Below, piece after piece: positions 5,231 to 12,000 of a stretch of 12,000 bases of DNA (position 1 is its first letter; each line of letters opens with the position of its first letter). Both the position numbers and the translations under genes were made by a program. Under the pieces are notes generated by a model. That model had not been told where the DNA came from, searched no databases, and saw nothing but the letters and a program-made list of their open reading frames with translations. The DNA is taken from contig JAWVZU010000109.1 of NCBI GenBank assembly GCA_033722075.1, positions 1 through 12,000 on the forward strand. The letters run 5' to 3'. Source of the DNA: JAWVZU01 sp033722075 (lineage in GTDB: Bacteria > Pseudomonadota > Gammaproteobacteria > Xanthomonadales > SZUA-38).

Positions 5231-8140
5231 CTAAAGCCCGAAGCATCGCTCCTCGAAGCTGGAGTAATGGACGACTTCGGCGCTGGCATCGACCTGCAGG
5301 GTGAACGATTGCTCTGTTCCATCGCTCGCCGACACGGTCACTGCGAAGGGCGAGTTGGTCGCATCCTCGGCGATCGGCACGCCGGTGATCAGCCCGGTGG
5401 CGGAATCGATGGAGAGTGATGCCGGCAGACCGGAGGCGCTGAACGTCAGGCCCGTGCCGGCGAACTCCGAGGCCGCATCGATGGACACGTCGAAGCCGAC
5501 CACGACCCGTCGGGCAAACCGCGCACATTGGGCAAAGGTCAGCAGGTTCCCGATCGTTACATTGACCGTGCCCGCCGAACACGCGGGCGGCAGGTTGTCG
5601 TCGCAGACCTCGTACTCGAAGCTGTCGCTGCCCTCGGTAGTGCCGGTGTGCGTGTAGCTGAAGGTGCCGTCCGGATTAACCGTGGCATTGCCGTCAGTCG
5701 GTGCGGTCAGGACCTGGGTCACGGTCAAATTGTCGCCTTCCGGATCGCTGTCATTGGCGAGCAGGCTCGTTGCCCCGCTGGTGGTCATGGTGGCGGTGCC
5801 GCCGATGTCGACCCGGACCTGGTCCTGGGTTGCCGTCGGCGGATCATTGACCGGCGTCACGGTGATGGCGACCGTCGCAGTGCTGCACAAGGGCGATGCG
5901 TCGTCGTCGCAGACCTCGTACTCGAAGCTGTCGGTGGTCGTCTCCGATCCGTCATGGATGTAGTCGAAGGTGCCGTCAGCATTGAGCGTCAGAGCCCCGT
6001 TGGAAGGCGCATTGACCGGGGTGGTCGTGACCGCCAGGGTGTCGCCGGTGTTGGGGTCGCTGTCGTTGGCGAGCAGGCTGGTTTCGGTACTGTCGAGCGT
6101 GTTGGCCGTCCCGCCTTCACTCACGGTCAGCGAATCGTCCATGGCATTCGGGGCCAGGTTGGCTGAACTGATGGTGACGGTAACCAATCCCGTATCGCAG
6201 GCCGGCGGAAGTGCGCTGTCGCAGACTTCATACTCAAAGCTGTCGGTTCCTTCTGCGCTTCCCGTGTGGACATATTCGAACGTGCCGTCCAGATTGACCG
6301 TGGCAGTGCCGTCAGTGGGTGCGGTGACTATTCGCGTAGCGGTCAGCGTGTCGCCTTCCGGATCGCTGTCGTTGGCGAGCAGGCTGGCCTCCCCTGCGTC
6401 CGTCATGGTCACCGTGCCGCCGATGCCCACGGTTGCGAGATCGTCGACGGCAACCGGCGGATCGTTGACCGGATTGATGGTGATGGACACGGTGGCCGTG
6501 CTGCATTCCTGCGGCGAGCCGTCATCGCAGACCTCGTAGACGAAGCTGTCGGATGTGGTCTCCGAGCCGTCATGGATGTACTCGAACGTGCCGTCGCCAT
6601 TGAGCGTCAAAGCACCGTTGGCGGGGTTGCTGACCGGCGTGGTCGTGACGGTCAGGTTGCCGCCGTCCGGGTCGCTATCGTTGGCGATAACGCTGGCGGC
6701 TCCGCCGTCCAGGGTGGTCGCGGTGCCGCCTTCATCGACGGTCAGCGAATCATTGACGGCGGTGGGCGGCAGATTGCCCGATGCGGAGATCGTGATCTCC
6801 ACCACCTGGTGGGCACAGGCTTCCTCGCCCGTTGCGCAAACCTCATAGGTGAACGCGTCTTCGGTCGCCGAACCGCCGTTGTGGGTGTATTCGAAGGTCC
6901 CGTCGGCATTCAGCGTGACCGATCCGTGGTCGGGACCACCGAAGGCGGTGGTGCTCATGACCAGGCCCAGGGCGAGGGCACTCTGGTCCGTATCGTTGGC
7001 CAGCAGGGAGGTGTCGCCGCCGTTGACGGTCGTTGTCGAGCCACCATTCGCTACGGCGCCTTGATCAGCGGCGGGCAGGGGAATGCGCGTGGCAGAGAAA
7101 AACCAGTTGTTGGTGTTGTTGAAGAATACGGAGGCGGACTGGATTATTGCCGACTCATTACCTGCGGTGCTCAGATCCAGGCTTGCGCTGGTCTGGCACA
7201 CGGCGAAGCCGGTCTCTGCATCATCGAAATCCACGGCGATATCGCACTGCGTGGGATTGTTGGTGAATTCAAGGACCACCGTGTAGTCATCACCGCCGGC
7301 GCCTGCGACTCGATCAGTACCGGATCGCGCATAGCGCAGCGTCACGATGTCGTCCGCAGCCAGGCTGCGCTGGGTTTCGTCGTTGAATGTCCCTTGCTGC
7401 ATGACGGCCTCAGTATCAGCCACGCCGTAGACACCCTGACCCACCGTCCGGTCTGCGTTGGCCGCAAAATTGTCCCCTTCCGGCAGGTCGGCCGGATCAC
7501 GGCTGTAGCTCATGGAATCGACTGTGCCCAACCGGCGAACAGGGTTGTTCACGCCGATCTCGCACTCGTGAAGATTGACGTCGTCGCCGCGCAGATCATC
7601 GGGCGAGCCGATGATGCCGTCCGTGCCGGGATCGCCTTCCAGAAGATCCTCGTTGCCCGCGAGTGGCGTATCGGGGGCCGGCAACGCCTTCGTGTACTCG
7701 CTTTCCCCGGCACCGCATAGGCCGCTGGTCGCGGAACACGACTCGTTGGCGGCATTGGGATGGTTCAGGCCGATGCAATGACCGAGTTCGTGCAACGCCA
7801 CGGACTCCCAGTCGAACTGGTCCGAAGCGATTTCGCTGTCCGCGCCGGTCCGGATGTTCGGCGTGACCGGCACTGCAAGGTTGTACCGGTCGATAACGTT
7901 CCGCAGCGGTATTTCCATCGCGCCCTGGTTGGGGGAGCCGTTGGCGATGCAGACCCGGACGGTAACCGTTCCTCCCGTGCTCGGATCGTAATTCTGTGGA
8001 TGAGTGACCAGATCCGGGAACGGCCCAAAGGCGTTCATCATGTTGTCCATGAACTCGGACTCGGTAAACAGGAACGTGCCGCCGGAGACGCCGAGCGGTA
8101 GAAACAGTAATGGGGCGAGCAGCAGTCTCGGTTTTTTCAT
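5231..8140 (-). CDS. Large secreted metzincin metalloprotease with five cadherin-like repeats
   Basis: The 969-residue product begins with a signal peptide (MKKPRLLLAPLLFLPLGVSG). Its protease domain (about 21-270) carries the zinc signature HELGHCIGLNH (HExxHxxGxxH; H117, E118, H121, H127) and a Met-turn candidate DSMSY with M210, the two marks of metzincins. The zinc motif is matrixin-like, but no family is assigned. After a linker domain (about 280-355) come five tandem repeats of the Big_9/VCBS-like cadherin type: about 359-453, 458-557, 558-660, 661-762 and 764-864. Each has ANDxD, NxDGTFxYxH and DxFxYEVC blocks plus a Cys pair. A He_PIG-like Ig domain (about 880-950, GLPASLSIDSATGLITGVP) and a short tail ending SFEERCFGL follow. 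The protein is probably exported and surface-bound or released; substrate is unknown. Its ATG overlaps the stop of the upstream exported protein (ATGA), so the two are likely translated together. TAG stop at 5233-5231. Confidence 0.9.
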   Translation of the reverse strand: MKKPRLLLAPLLFLPLGVSGGTFLFTESEFMDNMMNAFGPFPDLVTHPQNYDPSTGGTVTVRVCIANGSPNQGAMEIPLRNVIDRYNLAVPVTPNIRTGADSEIASDQFDWESVALHELGHCIGLNHPNAANESCSATSGLCGAGESEYTKALPAPDTPLAGNEDLLEGDPGTDGIIGSPDDLRGDDVNLHECEIGVNNPVRRLGTVDSMSYSRDPADLPEGDNFAANADRTVGQGVYGVADTEAVMQQGTFNDETQRSLAADDIVTLRYARSGTDRVAGAGGDDYTVVLEFTNNPTQCDIAVDFDDAETGFAVCQTSASLDLSTAGNESAIIQSASVFFNNTNNWFFSATRIPLPAADQGAVANGGSTTTVNGGDTSLLANDTDQSALALGLVMSTTAFGGPDHGSVTLNADGTFEYTHNGGSATEDAFTYEVCATGEEACAHQVVEITISASGNLPPTAVNDSLTVDEGGTATTLDGGAASVIANDSDPDGGNLTVTTTPVSNPANGALTLNGDGTFEYIHDGSETTSDSFVYEVCDDGSPQECSTATVSITINPVNDPPVAVDDLATVGIGGTVTMTDAGEASLLANDSDPEGDTLTATRIVTAPTDGTATVNLDGTFEYVHTGSAEGTDSFEYEVCDSALPPACDTGLVTVTISSANLAPNAMDDSLTVSEGGTANTLDSTETSLLANDSDPNTGDTLAVTTTPVNAPSNGALTLNADGTFDYIHDGSETTTDSFEYEVCDDDASPLCSTATVAITVTPVNDPPTATQDQVRVDIGGTATMTTSGATSLLANDSDPEGDNLTVTQVLTAPTDGNATVNPDGTFSYTHTGTTEGSDSFEYEVCDDNLPPACSAGTVNVTIGNLLTFAQCARFARRVVVGFDVSIDAASEFAGTGLTFSASGLPASLSIDSATGLITGVPIAEDATNSPFAVTVSASDGTEQSFTLQVDASAEVVHYSSFEERCFGL
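5552..6769 (-). repeat. Duplicated two-domain unit within the metalloprotease gene
   Basis: Residues 458-660 (6769-6161) and 661-863 (6160-5552) are two copies of a unit of about 203 residues made of two different cadherin-like repeats. Repeat 2 resembles repeat 4 (shared TTTPV, NGALTLN, IHDGSETT) more than its neighbours. Repeat 3 resembles repeat 5 (shared IGGT, LLANDSDPEGD, TAPTDG); by eye about 62 of 86 aligned residues are the same. This alternating pattern implies duplication of a pair rather than of single repeats. Confidence 0.8.
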
Positions 8141-8706
8141 TGCTGCGCCTCCGGCACCGCCGCATCCTCGATGCGAACAAGGTCTTCTGAATTGGCCAAC
8201 TCAAGCAGAATCTCCTCCGCGGTAGCCAAGCCCTCGAGATCGGCGATTCCCAGTTCGCGAGCGCGGCTTTGGAGATTCGAAACAACGAGTTCCAAATCGC
8301 CGGCGGGGGCGCTCTCATGAGAGCGGAACACCGTCTTGACGCTCTCGGATCGCGTGGTGACCACCCCTTCCATGGCCGTTTTGCGCCGGTTGGCGGCTTC
8401 GATCGCCTGCTCGAGCAAATCGCCATCTACGCTGAACACCCCGTTAGCCTGCAGCGTGTCCAGCAGGTTCTGCACTTCACCCAGCGTCAGCCAGTCTTCC
8501 CATAGGCCGGCACGCTTGGTGTAGAACGGAAAGTGAATCAGGAGCCGGCCGGACTCGTAAAGGCGCAGGAGTGGAATGTCATCCTGGACTTCCGCGGCAA
8601 TGCCATCCGAACGGCGATCGAATTCCAGAAGGAGGCGGGTGGAATCGGCAGCGGTTGCCTTCAGCAGCACGCCTGCGACGAAAAGCAAGATGACCAGGAT
8701 GCGCAC
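8137..8706 (-). CDS. Small exported protein of unknown function, coupled to the metalloprotease
   Basis: I do not recognise this family. From a GTG start at 8706-8704 the product is 189 residues. The start is set by GGGGAGG six bases upstream and by the resulting clean signal peptide MRILVILLFVAGVLLKATA, likely cut at ATA/AD. A TTG five codons earlier would lie on top of this ribosome site and is rejected. The mature part begins with a beta-rich stretch (STRLLLEFDRRS, DDIPLLRLYESGRLLIHFPF). It goes on to LTLGEVQNLLDTLQANGVFSVD, then long charged helices (LEQAIEAANRRKTAMEGVV; RARELGIADLEGLATAEEIL) that could form coiled coils. It has no cysteines and no catalytic motif that I can see. The last four bases overlap the metalloprotease start (ATGA, 8137-8140), so translation is probably coupled. 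A protease partner, chaperone or inhibitor role is only a guess from position. Confidence 0.8.
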   Translation of the reverse strand: MRILVILLFVAGVLLKATAADSTRLLLEFDRRSDGIAAEVQDDIPLLRLYESGRLLIHFPFYTKRAGLWEDWLTLGEVQNLLDTLQANGVFSVDGDLLEQAIEAANRRKTAMEGVVTTRSESVKTVFRSHESAPAGDLELVVSNLQSRARELGIADLEGLATAEEILLELANSEDLVRIEDAAVPEAQQ

Positions 8707-8788
8707 GGTTCGCCTCCCCAAAGAAAATCTGGTTTGGCGTCAAACGCTACAGAATCAGCAGGAAATTGGAAGGTTTTGGCACACGAGC

Positions 8789-8818
8789 GGGCGCACTCCG
8801 CCGATATGCGGCGCGCCC
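8789..8818 (-). other. GC-rich hairpin between the dehydrogenase and the exported-protein gene
   Basis: GGGCGC at 8789-8794 pairs with GCGCCC at 8813-8818, and an inner CCGC (8798-8801) pairs with GCGG (8808-8811), with small bulges. It lies just after the dehydrogenase stop, in the 128-base gap before the exported-protein gene. No T-run follows, so it may be an RNA structure or a processing or Rho-related site rather than an intrinsic terminator. Confidence 0.3.
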
Positions 8819-8834
8819 CACGGCTGGTAACGCT

Positions 8835-9716
8835 TCAGCCGGTTCCTTGTTTCCCTTCCAGCCTTCTCAGCAGACTTGATGTGTCCCAACGTCCGCCCCC
8901 GAGATTCTGGACTTCGGCATAGAACTGATCGACGAGGGCCGCGACGGGCAGGCTGGCGCCGTTTCGCGCCGCTTCCCGGAGGGCGATCCCCAGGTCCTTG
9001 CGCATCCAGTCCACGGCGAAACCGTGCTCGTATTCGTCGGCCAGCATGGTGGCGTGGCGGTTGTCCATCTGCCATGACTGGGCCGCGCCCTTGGAGATCA
9101 CATCGACGACGGCCTGCGGGTCCAGTCCGGCCTGCTGCGCGAAATGCAGGCCCTCGGCCAGGCTCTGGATGAGCCCGGCGATACAGATCTGGTTGACCAT
9201 CTTGGTCAGCTGGCCGCTCCCGGCCGGGCCCATGAGCCTCAGCTGGCGGGCGTAGGTCTCGATAAACGGTTGGGCTTTCGCAAAGGCCTGTTCTTCTCCG
9301 CCCGCCATGACCGTCAATCGGCCGTTCTCGGCGCCGGCCTGGCCTCCGGAGACGGGGGCGTCCAGCCAGCCAATCCCGCGGTCGCCGGCCGTCTCGGCGA
9401 GTTCCCGGGCGAGTTCGGCCGATGCCGTGGTGTGATCGACGAAGACGCTGCCTTCCGCCATGCCGGCAAATGCCCCGGTGGCGCCGCCGGTCACCTCGCG
9501 CACCGAATCATCGTTGCCTACGCAGGCGAACACGACCTCGGCGTCTCGTGCCGCTTCGGCCGGCGTCGGTGCCGAGCGACCGCGGTGCTCCGAGACCCAT
9601 CGATCGGCGACCTTCGAGGTGCGGTTGTAGACCCAGACCTCGTGGCCCGCACCGCGCAGGTGGCCGGCCATGGGATAACCCATGACCCCGAGACCGATGA
9701 AGGCCAGCCGCGCCAT
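8835..9716 (-). CDS. NAD(P)-dependent beta-hydroxyacid dehydrogenase (3-hydroxyisobutyrate dehydrogenase/GLYR family)
   Basis: This 293-residue cytoplasmic enzyme opens with the Rossmann motif GLGVMGYPM (8-16), so ATG 9716 is the natural start. In-frame extension upstream to a position within the channel gene lacks family residues. The substrate signature DAPVSGG is at 119-125, the catalytic-lysine motif GSGQLTKMVNQ places K172 with N175, and the C-terminal MRKDLGIAL block has K240. The residues after the second strand are N31-R32-T33; an Arg there usually marks NADP preference in this superfamily, as in glyoxylate/succinic semialdehyde reductases, whereas many true 3-hydroxyisobutyrate dehydrogenases use NAD. 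Substrate is thus open: 3-hydroxyisobutyrate, tartronate semialdehyde or small aldehydes. No other valine-degradation gene is present. The start overlaps the channel gene stop by one base (TGATG). Confidence 0.9.
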   Translation of the reverse strand: MARLAFIGLGVMGYPMAGHLRGAGHEVWVYNRTSKVADRWVSEHRGRSAPTPAEAARDAEVVFACVGNDDSVREVTGGATGAFAGMAEGSVFVDHTTASAELARELAETAGDRGIGWLDAPVSGGQAGAENGRLTVMAGGEEQAFAKAQPFIETYARQLRLMGPAGSGQLTKMVNQICIAGLIQSLAEGLHFAQQAGLDPQAVVDVISKGAAQSWQMDNRHATMLADEYEHGFAVDWMRKDLGIALREAARNGASLPVAALVDQFYAEVQNLGGGRWDTSSLLRRLEGKQGTG

Positions 9717-10540
9717 CAGGCGGCGTTCTCGTTGTAAACGTGCAGGTCGCGCTGCGGGAATGGAATCGACACGCCTTGTTCGTCGAAGGCTTTCTTGACC
9801 TTCTCCGTTACATCCCACTTGACCGGCCAGTAGTCCGCCGTGTTGACCCAGGGGCGGACGACGAAGTTGACGCTGGAATCGGCCAGCTCGTTCAGTTTGA
9901 CCACCGGGGCAGGGTCTTCGAGGACTCGCTCATCTTCGGCGATGATGCCCTCGATGATGCCGCGTGCCTTGTCGATGTCGTCGTCGTAGCCGATGCCGAA
10001 CACCATGTCCACGCGCCGGGTGTCCCTCCTTGAATAGTTCACCAGGATGTCGTTGAAGATCTTGGCGTTCGGAATGGTGATCTGCTTGTTGTCCGGTGTG
10101 CGCAGCACGGTGTGGAAGATATGGATCTCCTCCACCGTGCCGGAAACCCCGGCGATCTCGACGAACTCGTCCTTCGCAATCGGCTTGAACAGGACCAGCA
10201 GGGCGCCGGAAGAGAAGTTCTGCAGCGAGCCCTGCAGGGCCAGGCCAATCGCCAGTCCGGCAGCACCGATGAGGGCCACCAGAGAGGTGGTATTGACACC
10301 CAGCTCGTTGAGCGCTGCGATGATGACCACCAGCAGCAGGATCGCCTTGAGAATCGAGGTGAGGAATGTCACCAGCGTTTCATCCAGGCGGCTGCGGTTC
10401 ATGATCCGGCGCAGCAGGCCGACCAGGCCGAGGGCGATCCATCGGCCGACGACGAAAATGACCACCGCCTGGGCAAGGGCAATGCCCCAGGGGATGGCGT
10501 ACTGTTCGATGAGGGGCTGAACTTCAATCGATTCAAACAT
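9716..10540 (-). CDS. mscS: MscS-family small-conductance mechanosensitive channel
   Basis: The 274-residue inner-membrane protein follows the E. coli MscS plan (286 residues): TM1 about 17-41, TM2 about 60-80, and pore-lining TM3 about 86-118 with the Gly/Ala-packed helix GAAGLAIGLALQGSLQNFSSG. The two Leu residues forming the vapour-lock constriction in MscS (L105/L109 there) have counterparts L96 and L100, and the QG kink follows at Q103-G104. The beta domain (FVEIAGVSGTVEEIHIFHTVLRTPDNKQITIPN) and the C-terminal alpha/beta domain (VKLNELADSSVNFVVRPWV) are full. Such channels form heptamers that open on membrane tension and release solutes during osmotic downshock. ATG 10540 matches the MscS N-terminus; a TTG 39 bases upstream is a poor alternative. 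The stop overlaps the dehydrogenase start. Confidence 0.93.
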   Translation of the reverse strand: MFESIEVQPLIEQYAIPWGIALAQAVVIFVVGRWIALGLVGLLRRIMNRSRLDETLVTFLTSILKAILLLVVIIAALNELGVNTTSLVALIGAAGLAIGLALQGSLQNFSSGALLVLFKPIAKDEFVEIAGVSGTVEEIHIFHTVLRTPDNKQITIPNAKIFNDILVNYSRRDTRRVDMVFGIGYDDDIDKARGIIEGIIAEDERVLEDPAPVVKLNELADSSVNFVVRPWVNTADYWPVKWDVTEKVKKAFDEQGVSIPFPQRDLHVYNENAA

Positions 10541-10706
10541 GATGAGACTATCCGTTTCTTCTGATGATCGGTGCCGCAAGCCGGCAAGGCTAACGCCTGG
10601 CCTTCTGGCTTACCAGCCGAAAAATCACGGGCTCGTGAATTCCCGCGGTTGTCTTCGGTCGCCGCATGTAGCAAAGTCGGCCGCCAGTCAATTTTGAATC
10701 CAACCC

Positions 10707-12000
10707 ATGAATGAGAAAGTGAACGGCGACCAGGAGGTCGGTGCGCCCGGGGACCGGGAGGTCCATCGGCACTACGATCGCGCGAAAGCAGCTTTCGGCG
10801 GGGGCGACCTGCCCGAGGCCGCACGGCATTGCGCCGAGGCGCTGGAGCGTGAACCCGACTTCCTGCCGGCTCTCGAACTGGGGGGCGTGATCGCCTGCAA
10901 CCAGGGCGACCTTGCGACCGGTATCGAGCGTTTTCGGCGCCTGACCGAACTGGTGCCGGACAATCCCGGTGCCCATTTCAACCTCGGCAACGCCCTGCTG
11001 AACGCCGGCCGTCCGAAAGACGCCCTGCCCGTACTGGGCGAGGCCGATGAGCTCGAACCGGGCAATCCCGGCGTCCGGGTCACGATGGGAATCTGTCGGC
11101 GTCGCATGGGTGAGTACGAGGCCGCCGAGGCCCTGCTTAAGTCTGCGCTGGAACGCTCGCCGCGCAACCTGGCGGCGCTCAATGCCCTGGGCGCGACCTA
11201 TGCCGAGCAACACCGTTACGAGGACGCGCACCGGGTGTTCAAGGAGGCGGTGTCGATCGAGCCCCGATCCCCGCAGCTGCGGCAGAATGTCGGGAGCATG
11301 CTGCTGGAAATGGCGCACTATGCGGAAGCCGCCGACGAATTCAGGGCGGTGCTGACCCTCGATTCCCGGGATGCGGATGCCCGGGCCGGTCTGGGCGCCG
11401 CGTTGGCAGGTCGGGGTGACTACGACGAGGCGATGCATCACTTCAGGCGCGCGCTAAGGCATGCGCCGGATCATGGACGGGCCCTTTATGGATTGATCGA
11501 CACGCTCGAACACGAGGGGCGCATCGCCGAGGCGCAAGAACTCCTGGAGCCGGCCCTGGAGGCGAAGCCGGGTGACGCCAACCTGCTGTTTCTGAAGGCC
11601 CGCCTGGCGCGCCGGAACGGGGATGACGAAGCGGCAGCGGAAGCGGTTTCGGCAGCGGAAGCCGCTGGCGTTCCCGCCAGCCTCGAGGACCGGTTCTTTG
11701 CGGAAGCCGGTGCCATTCATGATCGTGCCGGCAACCGGGAGCGGGCCATGCTGGCCTTTACCCGGGCCAATGCGGCGACGGAGAAGCGTTGGCGTGCAGC
11801 CTCGCCCGGGCCGAACGCCTTCATGGCACGGGTCGAGCGGATCGCGCGCGCACTGGAGCAGCGGGAGACCGACGGCGATGCCGCGGCCGCCGGCGACCTC
11901 GGGGCCGTGGATTTACCGATCTTCCTGGTCGGGTTTCCGCGTTCCGGGACGACGCTGCTCGGTCAGATGTGCAATGCCCACCCGGCACTGGTCGCCGTGG
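10707..12000 (+). CDS. TPR-repeat sulfotransferase, N-terminal part (cut by window edge)
   Basis: The frame is open from ATG 10707 to the window end (431 codons). Nine TPR repeats follow in an unbroken 34-residue register starting near residues 20, 54, 88, 122, 156, 190, 224, 258 and 292, for example AHFNLGNALLNAGRPKDALP and LNALGATYAEQHRYEDAHRV. A helical linker (about 325-400) leads to LPIFLVGFPRSGTTLLGQM. Its G409-F-P-R-S-G-T-T416 is the 5'-phosphosulfate-binding loop of sulfotransferases, so the enzyme should use PAPS as donor. The acceptor is unknown; tyrosylprotein-sulfotransferase-like and glycan-modifying members are both known for this architecture. No signal peptide is present, so a cytoplasmic site is likely. 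The rest of the catalytic domain lies outside the window. No ribosome site precedes ATG 10707; a GTG at 10719 is an alternative. It is divergent from the MscS gene over a 166-base gap without clear promoters. Confidence 0.9.
   Translation, partial: MNEKVNGDQEVGAPGDREVHRHYDRAKAAFGGGDLPEAARHCAEALEREPDFLPALELGGVIACNQGDLATGIERFRRLTELVPDNPGAHFNLGNALLNAGRPKDALPVLGEADELEPGNPGVRVTMGICRRRMGEYEAAEALLKSALERSPRNLAALNALGATYAEQHRYEDAHRVFKEAVSIEPRSPQLRQNVGSMLLEMAHYAEAADEFRAVLTLDSRDADARAGLGAALAGRGDYDEAMHHFRRALRHAPDHGRALYGLIDTLEHEGRIAEAQELLEPALEAKPGDANLLFLKARLARRNGDDEAAAEAVSAAEAAGVPASLEDRFFAEAGAIHDRAGNRERAMLAFTRANAATEKRWRAASPGPNAFMARVERIARALEQRETDGDAAAAGDLGAVDLPIFLVGFPRSGTTLLGQMCNAHPALVAV

Noticed and set aside
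5500..5560. Possible frameshift between the fifth repeat and the Ig domain of the metalloprotease
   Set aside because: The linker (NLLTFAQCARFARR) looks unusual, but the other two minus-strand frames do not give a better domain start and the Ig domain is in frame after it.
6266..7720. 484-codon open frame on the plus strand, antisense to the metalloprotease
   Set aside because: It mirrors the repeat region of a well-supported gene, has no ribosome site or family motifs, and is expected from GC-rich codon usage with few stops on the opposite strand.
8707..8721. TTG start for the small exported protein
   Set aside because: It overlaps the GGGGAGG ribosome site that serves the GTG at 8706, and it would add arginines before a signal peptide that is already complete.
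9717..9818. Longer start for the dehydrogenase inside the channel gene
   Set aside because: The extra 34 residues precede the Rossmann motif with no family similarity and would overlap the channel gene by about 100 bases; ATG 9716 gives the standard N-terminus.
10541..10579. Longer start (TTG) for the MscS-family channel
   Set aside because: ATG 10540 matches the usual MscS N-terminus and length; the extension is polar and unsupported.
10590..11441. 283-codon open frame on the minus strand, antisense to the TPR gene
   Set aside because: The plus frame has nine clear TPR repeats; the minus frame shows no domain and follows from GC bias.

Overview
The window is GC-rich, coding-dense chromosomal DNA from a proteobacterium, most likely a gammaproteobacterium near the Lysobacterales (Xanthomonadales) or Wenzhouxiangellaceae. 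This placement is an inference. It rests on the gene set (PepQ-type prolidase, a single-domain phenylalanine 4-hydroxylase facing an Lrp/AsnC regulator, a large secreted protein with tandem cadherin-like repeats, a TPR-sulfotransferase) and not on any marker gene. No rRNA, tRNA, CRISPR array, prophage or transposase gene is visible.

Layout. Positions 1-329 (minus) hold the N-terminal part of a LemA-family protein. Facing away from it is an exported serine beta-lactamase-like hydrolase (391-1584, plus). A 309-base gene-free gap (1585-1893) follows; it is bounded by a near-perfect 32-bp inverted repeat and looks like a small interspersed element between convergent genes. Next on the minus strand come the prolidase pepQ (1894-3210) and phenylalanine 4-monooxygenase phhA (3301-4101), separated by a strong terminator and a separate -10 box for pepQ. 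Divergent from phhA is an Lrp/AsnC regulator (4239-4715). The AT-rich gap between them carries a 17-bp palindrome overlapping -10-like boxes on both strands, which fits an autoregulatory and phhA-controlling operator. A GFA/CENP-V-type zinc protein (4771-5175) follows.

The minus strand from 10540 down to 5231 holds two translationally tight pairs. The upstream pair is an MscS-type channel followed by a 3-hydroxyisobutyrate-dehydrogenase-like reductase (TGATG overlap). After a 128-base gap comes a small exported protein of unknown function (GTG start, strong ribosome site), followed with an ATGA overlap by a 969-residue secreted metzincin protease with five cadherin-like repeats and a putative Ig domain. 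That exported pair is the least explained unit in the window. From 10707 to the right edge (plus) runs a protein with nine 34-residue TPR repeats entering a PAPS-dependent sulfotransferase domain, cut by the window end.

Most of the window is ordinary housekeeping and accessory metabolism. The items that merit a second look are the inverted-repeat element at 1613-1874, the operator-like palindrome at 4198-4214, and the overlapped exported protein/metzincin pair with its internally duplicated repeat unit.
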